This document shows positions 7,970 through 14,801 of a DNA stretch of 18,005 nucleotides, in pieces. The position numbers and the translations under genes were made by a program. The notes below the pieces were generated by a model. That model was given only the letters and a program-made list of their open reading frames with translations. It searched no databases and was not told where the DNA came from. The DNA is from Methylomarinum sp964474415. GTDB taxonomy: Bacteria; Pseudomonadota; Gammaproteobacteria; Methylococcales; Methylomonadaceae. The stretch lies in assembly GCA_964474415.1 (NCBI GenBank), contig CAYYSO010000033.1:1-18005 (forward strand), written 5' to 3'. Position 1 is the first letter of the stretch. Each line of letters opens with the position of its first letter.

Positions 7970-8408
7970 CGCTAATCTCTATTTTTCCGCTCAGCCAGTT
8001 GACATCAATTCTATATGATAAACCCCTCCATTCCAGGGTAATCCGACCGCCACTGGAAGAACCATCGGCATAAAAACGGATGTGGCCGATTTCATCGTCC
8101 TTAAGCTCATCCTGAGCGATCACCAATGTCAATTCAATATCGTTCGGTAAGTGGTAATTTTTATCACGATTACTGACTTTATAGCTATTTTCTGCCAGAT
8201 TAATGGCCACAGCCACTTCCTGATGAGAAATCAACGCCTGCCCTCTGGCATAACGTAATGCTGAAACCAGATCCCTGACCGCTGCTTTTAATTGGGCAGA
8301 CTGGCTCCCTGAAGAAATATTGATCCCGATCACAGTAAAACCAAGCACGACTACCAATAGCACGACGGTCAGTTCTATCAGCGTGAAGCCCCGAATTTTG
8401 CCCAGCAC
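7962..8408 (-). CDS. gspH: Type II secretion minor pseudopilin GspH
   Basis: Minor pseudopilin linking the tip to the GspG shaft. The leader MLGKIRG precedes FTLIELTVVLLVVVLGFTV; Gly7 is the cleavage site and Glu is at +5. The 148-residue length and the motifs SALRYARGQALISHQEVAVAI (written here in part) and IRFYADGSSSGGRITL, the latter a typical GspH/FimT end strand, support the call. The start codon is GTG at 8406-8408, placed 1 nt after the gspG stop, with GGGA just upstream as Shine-Dalgarno. No ATG is available before the prepilin motif, so the GTG start is required. Confidence 0.92.
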   Translation of the reverse strand: MLGKIRGFTLIELTVVLLVVVLGFTVIGINISSGSQSAQLKAAVRDLVSALRYARGQALISHQEVAVAINLAENSYKVSNRDKNYHLPNDIELTLVIAQDELKDDEIGHIRFYADGSSSGGRITLEWRGLSYRIDVNWLSGKIEISDE

Positions 8409-8409
8409 T

Positions 8410-8838
8410 TTATTCCCAGCTGTTTATATCCTGATCCTCTCCTTCACCACCTTCTTTTTCATCGGCGCCATAACTATATAAATCAAATTTGCCATGTGAG
8501 CCTGGTGAAACGTAATGATAACTCTGAACCCAGGGGTCTTGAGGTACTTTGGCCTTACGTAAATAAGGCCCATTCCAACGCTTACTATCCGCCGGTTTTT
8601 CCACCAGCGCTGCCAGGCCTTGATCTGTGGTCGGATATTTTCCGACATCCAGTTTGTACATATCCAGTGCGGCCGATAAATCTTCTATCTGCACTCTAGC
8701 TGCCTTGGTTTTAGACGCCCCCATGTGTTTCATGACCTGAGGACCGACGATACCTGCCAACAAGGCAATAATACCCAGAACAACCAGTAATTCCAGCAAT
8801 GTAAAACCGTTTTTTGCACGGTTATATTTACTTTTCAT
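8410..8838 (-). CDS. gspG: Type II secretion major pseudopilin GspG
   Basis: Major subunit of the periplasmic pseudopilus that pushes substrates through the secretin. Of 142 residues, the leader ends at Gly11 (RAKNG) and is followed by FTLLELLVVLGIIALLAGIV with Glu at +5. The family signatures KYPTTDQGLAALVEKP, GPYLRK and VPQDPWVQSYHYVSPG are present. The C-terminal acidic loop DLYSYGADEKEGGEGEDQDI holds the GspG calcium-binding region. The preceding Shine-Dalgarno AAGGAG is the strongest in the cluster, fitting a subunit needed in excess. Confidence 0.98.
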   Translation of the reverse strand: MKSKYNRAKNGFTLLELLVVLGIIALLAGIVGPQVMKHMGASKTKAARVQIEDLSAALDMYKLDVGKYPTTDQGLAALVEKPADSKRWNGPYLRKAKVPQDPWVQSYHYVSPGSHGKFDLYSYGADEKEGGEGEDQDINSWE

Positions 8839-8845
8839 TTCAAAA

Positions 8846-8851
8846 CTCCTT
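8846..8851 (-). promoter_or_regulatory. Strong ribosome binding site of gspG
   Basis: The minus strand reads AAGGAG, then 7 nt, then the gspG ATG at 8838. The site overlaps the gspF stop codon TAA (8852-8850), so ribosomes ending gspF finish on the gspG initiation site. Other junctions in the cluster have only weak Shine-Dalgarno sequences inside the preceding gene. This would raise the pseudopilin yield relative to its neighbours on one mRNA. Confidence 0.8.
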
Positions 8852-10067
8852 AAAAAGCTAAATCATTGACACTTAAAATAGCCAGCAAAATCGAAACGAT
8901 AATACCCGCAATCATCAGTCCCAGCGTAATAATCAGGGTTGGCTCCAGCAATGCCAGCATTCTTTGAATCGCTGTGCGCAATTGTTTATCGTAAATATCG
9001 GCAACACGTAGCAGCATTTCTTCCAGACGCCCTGTTTCTTCACCCATTTTGATCATTTGTACCGCCAATTTAGGAAAGCTTTCACTGTTTATCAAAGCGT
9101 CAGACATGCTTTTGCCCTGTTTCAAGTCTTGTTCCGCTTCTGCCAACAAGTCGGTAATCACGGTATTTCCGACCGTCTCCCGCACAATCCCTAGAGCCCT
9201 CAGGATAGCGACGCCATTACCCAATAAAGTGCCCAGGGTCCTACTCAGATTAGCTGTTTCCATATGCAAAATAATATCGCCAAACAACGGCATAGCCAGA
9301 AAACGCGCGTCCCAAACTTTTTTTCTGACCGGATCGGCTAATTGTGATTTCATATACCCAGTTAAGAGGATCACGGCTAACAACAACAACCACCAATAAG
9401 CCTGTAAACCTTCCGCCAAGGCAACAACGATTTGTGTCGGAACGGGTAATGCCTGTCCCGCACTGTCAAACATTTCAGTAAATTGCGGGACTACAAACGT
9501 CAGCATCACGAACAATGACGCCAATGACATAACCAACAGAATAGCCGGATAAATGAGCGCTGTCGTTACTGTTTCTTTTAATTCCTGAGAACGCTGCAAA
9601 TATTCTGCCAGTCGAGTCAACACATCTCCCAGGCTACCGCCCATTTCACCAGCGCGTATCATATTTAAATAGAATCGGGAAAACACGCTAGCCTGACTTT
9701 CCAGAGCTTCTGCCAATGAGGCCCCGCCTTTAACTTTTTCCAATATCTGAACTACCAGCTTACTCAGTTTGTCATTATCTTCTGTCAACTGAATGAGTAC
9801 CTGCAGTGACCGGTCAAGCGGCAGGCCAGATTCGATCAAGGTTGCCAGCTCGCCTGTCAATAATGCAATTTCCTTGTGGGATAATCGAACTGAGCCACCA
9901 CCTAATTTAATGCCCAAAAATGTTTTGTCACGGGCAATTTCTATACGGATAGGGATAAAACCCTGCGCCTGCAATTCAGCCAACAGGGTCTGCTGGTCGA
10001 CAGCATTTTTAACCCCTTCTTCCGTTTCTCCCTGATTGTTAACTGCTTTGTATGAGTACAATGGCAT
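8850..10067 (-). CDS. gspF: Type II secretion inner-membrane platform protein GspF
   Basis: Polytopic core of the inner-membrane platform that engages the ATPase GspE. The 405-residue length is typical. It begins MPLYSYKAVNNQGE, then the first cytoplasmic T2SSF domain (about 70-190) with LLTGELATLIESGLPLD and FYLNMIRAGEMGGSLGDVL. Membrane helices lie near 170-195 and 220-238. The second T2SSF domain (about 270-385) has TLGTLLGNGVAILRAL and MIKMGEETGRLEEMLLRVAD, followed by a final membrane helix (about 375-400). The two homologous GEE/GEM motifs mark the duplicated family fold. It starts 1 nt after the gspE stop. Confidence 0.97.
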   Translation of the reverse strand: MPLYSYKAVNNQGETEEGVKNAVDQQTLLAELQAQGFIPIRIEIARDKTFLGIKLGGGSVRLSHKEIALLTGELATLIESGLPLDRSLQVLIQLTEDNDKLSKLVVQILEKVKGGASLAEALESQASVFSRFYLNMIRAGEMGGSLGDVLTRLAEYLQRSQELKETVTTALIYPAILLVMSLASLFVMLTFVVPQFTEMFDSAGQALPVPTQIVVALAEGLQAYWWLLLLAVILLTGYMKSQLADPVRKKVWDARFLAMPLFGDIILHMETANLSRTLGTLLGNGVAILRALGIVRETVGNTVITDLLAEAEQDLKQGKSMSDALINSESFPKLAVQMIKMGEETGRLEEMLLRVADIYDKQLRTAIQRMLALLEPTLIITLGLMIAGIIVSILLAILSVNDLAF

Positions 10068-10068
10068 A

Positions 10069-11778
10069 TCAGGATTCCGTGGTTACCCGCAGCACTTCTT
10101 CGAGCGTGGTAATACCTTGTATCGTTTTCAGAATACCATCGTCATACAGGGTTAACATACCTTCCTGAATGGCCTGTTGTTGTATAACGCCCGCTTCTTC
10201 ATGACTCATAATTTGTTTGCGGATATTCTCGGACATGGGCAGAAATTCAATAATCGCCTGCCGACCTTTGTAGCCTATATCACCACAGTCAGAACAACCT
10301 ACTGCTTTATACAAATAAATGTCATCAGTATCGGTAAACCGCCTCAGTTTCATTTCTGCAATTACTGAATCCGGCACAAGATAGGATTCCTTACAGGCCG
10401 GACACAACGTCCTCACCAGACGTTGCGCCAGAATCCCATTCACGGTTGAACTCAACAGGTATTCTTCCAGCCCCATATCCAGTAAACGGGTTATACCGCC
10501 GGCGGCATCATTGGTATGTAAAGTGGATAATACCAAATGCCCTGTCAATGCTGACTGTACGGCAATTTTAGCCGTTTCCAGATCACGCATTTCTCCAATC
10601 ATGATGACATCAGGGTCCTGCCTGACGATTGACCGTAAGGCAGAGGCAAAGGTTAGTCCAATTTGCGGTTTAGCCTGAATCTGATTAACGCCTTCCAGTT
10701 GATATTCCACTGGATCTTCAACGGTAATAATTTTACGCTCTGTTGTATTTAACTGTTTCAGTGCCGTATACAGGGTCGTCGATTTACCGCTACCGGTCGG
10801 TCCAGTGATTAAAATAATGCCATGCGGCCGCGCCAGCACATCCACAAATTGCTGGGAATGTTGACCGCTAAATCCCAGCGCGGCAAAATCCAGAATGATA
10901 TTTTCTTTGTCCAGCAAACGGATCACTACACTTTCGCCATACATGGTGGGAATGGTAGAAACCCTGAGGTCAAGTTCTTTACCCAGCATCTGTAATTTGA
11001 TACGTCCATCCTGAGGCAATCGCCGTTCGGCGATATTAAGCTTGGCCATAATTTTGATCCGCGACAAAACGGCGGCTGTCGAAGCAACCGGCGGTGCGTT
11101 AATATCCTGCAGTACCCCATCAATTCTTAAACGGACTTTCAGAGTCTGCTCAAACGGTTCGATGTGAATATCGGAAGCCTGCATCTCTATGGCCTTTTGC
11201 AAAAACAGATTGACCATTTTGATAACCGGTGCTTCACTGGCCAGATCTTTCAGATGTTCAAGGTCTTCGGTTCCTATTTCATCGACTTCCAGGTGCTCGA
11301 TCAACTTATCCATCTGCGATTTACTATCGCCATACTGTACATCCAGTGCCGCATCAATTTCGGCGAGCAGGCCGATTTGGACTTTGATGTCTTTCCCTGT
11401 AGCCAGTTTCAAAGCCTGTACTATGTACTCATCTTGAGGATCCATGACAGCGACTGAGATAGAACCTTCGTCAGACTGTAAACCAATCACATGATGATAT
11501 TTAAGGAATCGCAAAGAAATCTCTTCTGCAAAAGGACTTTCCAGCGGATACTGTGATGCATCAACCCGTTCTATTTGACAACTCTGAGCAAAACTCTCAG
11601 CGATATCAGTTTCCGAGCACAACCCCAGTTTGATCAGCAGTTGCGGCATTGAATCGCTCATGGATGACTTCTGCATCCGTCGGACTTTAATCAAATCTCC
11701 GTCAGATAGCTTGTCTTGCTGCTGCAGAATTGTTAAAAATTCCGAATATTTATCTTCCTGTTCAATCACCGCTTCCAT
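10069..11778 (-). CDS. gspE: Type II secretion ATPase GspE
   Basis: Cytoplasmic hexameric ATPase powering pseudopilus assembly, and first gene of the gsp set. Numbered from an in-frame GTG at 11784, it has an N-terminal T2SSE_N-like domain (about 20-150), Walker A GPTGSGKST (328-336), Asp box TVEDPVEY (354-361), Walker B DPDVIMIGEMRD (390-401) and His box LSTLHTNDA (419-427). A tetracysteine zinc site CPAC (461-464) and CSDC (497-500) follows, then GYKGR. I place the start at the ATG 11776-11778 (569 residues): AGGTG lies 3-5 nt upstream as Shine-Dalgarno, and the GTG at 11784 is part of that site. The gap after waaC is about 19 nt with no terminator, so co-transcription with waaC is likely. 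Confidence 0.97.
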   Translation of the reverse strand: MEAVIEQEDKYSEFLTILQQQDKLSDGDLIKVRRMQKSSMSDSMPQLLIKLGLCSETDIAESFAQSCQIERVDASQYPLESPFAEEISLRFLKYHHVIGLQSDEGSISVAVMDPQDEYIVQALKLATGKDIKVQIGLLAEIDAALDVQYGDSKSQMDKLIEHLEVDEIGTEDLEHLKDLASEAPVIKMVNLFLQKAIEMQASDIHIEPFEQTLKVRLRIDGVLQDINAPPVASTAAVLSRIKIMAKLNIAERRLPQDGRIKLQMLGKELDLRVSTIPTMYGESVVIRLLDKENIILDFAALGFSGQHSQQFVDVLARPHGIILITGPTGSGKSTTLYTALKQLNTTERKIITVEDPVEYQLEGVNQIQAKPQIGLTFASALRSIVRQDPDVIMIGEMRDLETAKIAVQSALTGHLVLSTLHTNDAAGGITRLLDMGLEEYLLSSTVNGILAQRLVRTLCPACKESYLVPDSVIAEMKLRRFTDTDDIYLYKAVGCSDCGDIGYKGRQAIIEFLPMSENIRKQIMSHEEAGVIQQQAIQEGMLTLYDDGILKTIQGITTLEEVLRVTTES

Positions 11779-11797
11779 ATTCACCTACATATTGAAA

Positions 11798-12799
11798 TTA
11801 GTATACTTCGAGTAATGATTGCACCAACTCTATGATGTCATTTTCCTTAATCTCATTAATGGAAAAGTCATTTTTATCCAGTTTGAAAGGATTAATCTTT
11901 GAAGAAGACTTTAATACTTTATTGATACCTGTCTGATAAACTCTGCTAACAGGTGTCGGTCCAAACAAGGTAATTGACGGTTTATTCAAGCCCCAGGCCA
12001 TGTGCGTAGGTCCTGTATCATTACCAATTACTAGATCTGCATGCGCCAAAACTGCTTTAAGGTTATTAAAATCCAACTTTGGCAATACCTTCGCCTTACC
12101 GGTTCTGTCAGTAATCCATTCTGCCGATTGTTTTTCCTCATTATTACCCCAAACTATCAGGCTATTGGCATTGAGTCCTTGAATTATCTTTAGATATTTG
12201 TCCTTAGGATAGTTCCGGCTAGGCCAGGTAGATCCGATCACAAAGAGTATATTCGGCTTATTCTTTACAAAATAGTGCGCCAATTGGCTATCCATGTCTT
12301 TATAAAAGAGAAATGACGCTTTATCAAGAATCTGCTGTTCACTGATTTCAATACCCAAAGGCCGCCCGATAATTGCAGCATTTCTATCTATCGTATTAGC
12401 ATCATAGGGATAAGCCAGCGTTGTTTTATAGAGTAAAGCTGCGGACTGTTCACGAACTGAATGTTTATCAAATCCCACTGTATTGGCAGCTAAAAGTCTG
12501 GCAGTGACAGCTGATTTTATCAAACCCTGCGCATCAATCACTAGGTCATAGCGGTTTCGCCCATAAGCTCTGACTTTTTTAACTTCAGTAACCAGATTAA
12601 GTTTATTTTCCTTAAGCGATTTTAAATTAACCGTGAGAATCTGGTTAATATCAGGATTATCTTGTAATACTCCTGAAAAACGTTCTTCCACCAGCCAGTC
12701 AATTTTAATATCGGCATAAACTTGTTTGACAAATTGCAAAGCTACCATGGCATGAACAATGTCTCCCAGAGCAGAAAGTTTAACAATGGCGATTTTCAT
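11798..12799 (-). CDS. waaC: LPS heptosyltransferase I
   Basis: Adds the first L-glycero-D-manno-heptose from ADP-heptose to Kdo2-lipid A at the cytoplasmic face of the inner membrane. It is a GT-B enzyme of 333 residues (E. coli WaaC 319). KLSALGDIVHAM at 7-18 contains Asp13, the catalytic base position of E. coli WaaC. IDAQGLIKSAV at 88-98 and GSTWPSRNYP at 189-198 are WaaC-like, and GNDTGPTHMA at 259-268 places Asp261 as in E. coli. Pro264 replaces the Leu that many relatives have in DTGLTHL. The gene overlaps waaF by 4 nt (ATGA). It is visibly richer in Lys, Asn and Ile and in AT-ending codons than waaF, so it may have a different history or weaker constraint. The function is well supported at family level. 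Confidence 0.92.
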   Translation of the reverse strand: MKIAIVKLSALGDIVHAMVALQFVKQVYADIKIDWLVEERFSGVLQDNPDINQILTVNLKSLKENKLNLVTEVKKVRAYGRNRYDLVIDAQGLIKSAVTARLLAANTVGFDKHSVREQSAALLYKTTLAYPYDANTIDRNAAIIGRPLGIEISEQQILDKASFLFYKDMDSQLAHYFVKNKPNILFVIGSTWPSRNYPKDKYLKIIQGLNANSLIVWGNNEEKQSAEWITDRTGKAKVLPKLDFNNLKAVLAHADLVIGNDTGPTHMAWGLNKPSITLFGPTPVSRVYQTGINKVLKSSSKINPFKLDKNDFSINEIKENDIIELVQSLLEVY

Positions 12800-13812
12800 T
12801 GTTCAATCTGAGCCAACACTTGTTGAGGTAAAATTTCGGTCAAGCAATGTGTATGCCCCAATGGACACTCTCTTTTAAAACAGGGGGAACAATCCAGGTT
12901 AAGATCAACCACTTTGGCCTTTGCATTTAAGGGTGGGGTAAAACCGGGGTCGGATGAACCATAAATGGCTATAATTTTCTTGTTGAGTGCAGCTGCCACA
13001 TGCATTAAACCGGAGTCATTCGTCACCACGACTTCAGCCAGTGACATTAAATCAATCGCTTCGGCCAATGTTGTTTTACCGCTGAAGTCCAGACAACCGT
13101 ACCCGCTCAGGCTGTTGATGTGTTCGGCAACCGGCTGGTCTTTTTCGGAACCAAATAGCCAGACAGACCAGCCTTGCGCCAATTTCTCTTTTGCCAACTC
13201 AGCATAATGTCCAGCCGGCCAGCGTTTAGCCGGGCCATATTCTGCTCCCGGACATAAAGCCAAGACCTTAGCGGATAGTTTTACAGCAAATTTCTTGCAA
13301 ACTGCTTGTTGATTGTTTGGATCAATTTTAAATTCGGGGATCGGATATTCAGGTGGTTGTTTTGTATTTATTGGTAAGCCCAATGACACAAAACGTTGCA
13401 CTGTCATCGTCAGGATTTGTTTATCCAGTTTGCGGGCATCATTTAACAATCCCCAGCGCATTTCTCCAAGGTAACCGGTTCTCAATGGAATATTGGCAAA
13501 AAAAGGAATCAGTGCCGCCTTCCAGGAATTAGGTAATACAATCGCCTGATAGTATTGCTCTGCACGTAGTTTCTGGCCCAGTTGAATTCTTCTAACCAGA
13601 CCGAACTGGCCATGAGTCAACGGCATGGCTATCGCTTTTGAGACTTCCGGCATTCTGTCCAGTAACGGAAATGACCATGCAGGAGCCAGAACAGTAATCT
13701 GACATTCCGGGTCATTATCTTTCAAAGTCATAAACAGACTTTGCGCCATGACCATGTCACCGACCCAGGACGGGCCGATGACCAATATGTTTTTACGCTT
13801 TTCTACAGTCAC
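12796..13812 (-). CDS. waaF: LPS heptosyltransferase II
   Basis: Adds the second heptose to the LPS inner core. Of 338 residues (E. coli WaaF about 348), motifs in order are GPSWVGDMVMAQSL (13-26), LPNSWKAALIPFF (93-105), CPGAEYGPAKRWP (187-199), TNDSGLMHVAAAL (264-276) and GSSDPGFTPPL (285-295). The Cys cluster C308-x2-C311-x4-C316-x6-C323 near the end is characteristic of WaaF and absent from WaaC. The start is GTG at 13810-13812, abutting the ilvE stop TAG with no gap; the sequence TTAGGTG offers only a poor Shine-Dalgarno. Translation therefore probably depends on ribosomes finishing ilvE. No ATG exists before the first motif. Confidence 0.96.
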   Translation of the reverse strand: MTVEKRKNILVIGPSWVGDMVMAQSLFMTLKDNDPECQITVLAPAWSFPLLDRMPEVSKAIAMPLTHGQFGLVRRIQLGQKLRAEQYYQAIVLPNSWKAALIPFFANIPLRTGYLGEMRWGLLNDARKLDKQILTMTVQRFVSLGLPINTKQPPEYPIPEFKIDPNNQQAVCKKFAVKLSAKVLALCPGAEYGPAKRWPAGHYAELAKEKLAQGWSVWLFGSEKDQPVAEHINSLSGYGCLDFSGKTTLAEAIDLMSLAEVVVTNDSGLMHVAAALNKKIIAIYGSSDPGFTPPLNAKAKVVDLNLDCSPCFKRECPLGHTHCLTEILPQQVLAQIEQ

Positions 13813-14736
13813 CTAAGAAACGTAAGTCAACCACTCAGGGTGATCCGCATGTCGACCATGAACATAGTCAAAGTAAAGTGTTTGCAGTTTTTCAGTAATC
13901 GGACCACGACTTCCTGAGCCAATGGTACGTCCATCCAGTTCTCTGATCGGAGTGACTTCTGCCGCCGAACCGCTAAAGAAAGCTTCATCCGCCACATAGA
14001 CTTCATCGCGAGAAATTCTCTTTTCTTTAACAGTCAATCCCTGTTCTTCAGCAATGGTCATAATAGTATCACGAGTAATGCCTTCAAGGGCTGAGCTGGT
14101 TTCCGGTGTGTAAATTATGCCGTTACGTACAATAAACAGATTTTCACCGCTACCTTCCGCCGCAAAACCTTCATGATCCAACAGCAAAGCTTCGTCGAAA
14201 CCTGTAGATAATGCTTCCTGCAACGCCAGAATGGAATTAATGTAGTTGCCGTTTGCTTTGGCCTTACACATGGTACTGTTGACATGATTGCGGGTATAGG
14301 AAGAGGTTCTGATACGAATACCCTTTTCCATATTGTCCGCCCCTAAATAGGCTCCCCATTCCCAGGCCGCAACCATCACATGCACTTTCAGGTTATCCGC
14401 TCTAAGCCCCATACCTTCAGAACCGTAAAAACACATACTGCGTATATAAGCGCTGTCAAGGTTATTTTTGGCAACGGCTTGTTTATGAGCCTGATTGATT
14501 TCCTCTTTGGTAAACGGCATTTGCATATTCAGAATATGTGCCGAACGATACAAACGGTCTGTATGTTCGGGCAATTTGAATATTGCAGTACCTTGTTCCG
14601 CATGATAAGCGCGCAAACCTTCAAAAACACCAGCTCCATAGTGTAAGGTATGTGTTAGCACATGAACTTTCGCTTCACGCCACTCCACCCATTCGCCATC
14701 CAGCCAAATAAAGCCGTCCCTATCATCCATAGTCAT
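13813..14736 (-). CDS. ilvE: Branched-chain amino acid aminotransferase
   Basis: PLP-dependent class IV (fold type IV) transaminase for the last step of leucine, isoleucine and valine synthesis. The reading frame is open from a TTG at 14748 (311 codons). I choose the ATG at 14734-14736, giving 307 residues beginning MTMDDRDG, the length and beginning of Pseudomonas IlvE; the adjacent ATG at 14739 is equally possible. GCAGGC is about 10-13 nt upstream of these ATGs and too close to the TTG. Motifs: HTLHYGAGVFEGLRAY, catalytic Lys in CKAKANGNYINS (Lys160 in the 307-residue numbering), EGSGENLF, GITRDTI (PLP phosphate binding) and SGSAAEVTPI. It is the long Pseudomonas-like type. It lies about 60 nt after glnE and directly abuts waaF. 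Confidence 0.96.
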   Translation of the reverse strand: MTMDDRDGFIWLDGEWVEWREAKVHVLTHTLHYGAGVFEGLRAYHAEQGTAIFKLPEHTDRLYRSAHILNMQMPFTKEEINQAHKQAVAKNNLDSAYIRSMCFYGSEGMGLRADNLKVHVMVAAWEWGAYLGADNMEKGIRIRTSSYTRNHVNSTMCKAKANGNYINSILALQEALSTGFDEALLLDHEGFAAEGSGENLFIVRNGIIYTPETSSALEGITRDTIMTIAEEQGLTVKEKRISRDEVYVADEAFFSGSAAEVTPIRELDGRTIGSGSRGPITEKLQTLYFDYVHGRHADHPEWLTYVS

Positions 14737-14801
14737 CATTATATTCAAGCCTGCTTGTTGTGTCGTTTTTGATAAAAATGTTCTGTATGCCGAATGGAAC
14801 G

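Noticed and set aside
11164..11457. Plus-strand frames opposite the gspE N-terminal domain
   Set aside because: Antisense shadows of gspE without start signals or recognisable domains.
14737..14748. Longer ilvE start at a TTG (311 residues)
   Set aside because: The AGG-like site would be only 1-3 nt from the TTG, while the tandem ATGs at 14739 and 14736 have workable spacing and give the family length of 307-308.
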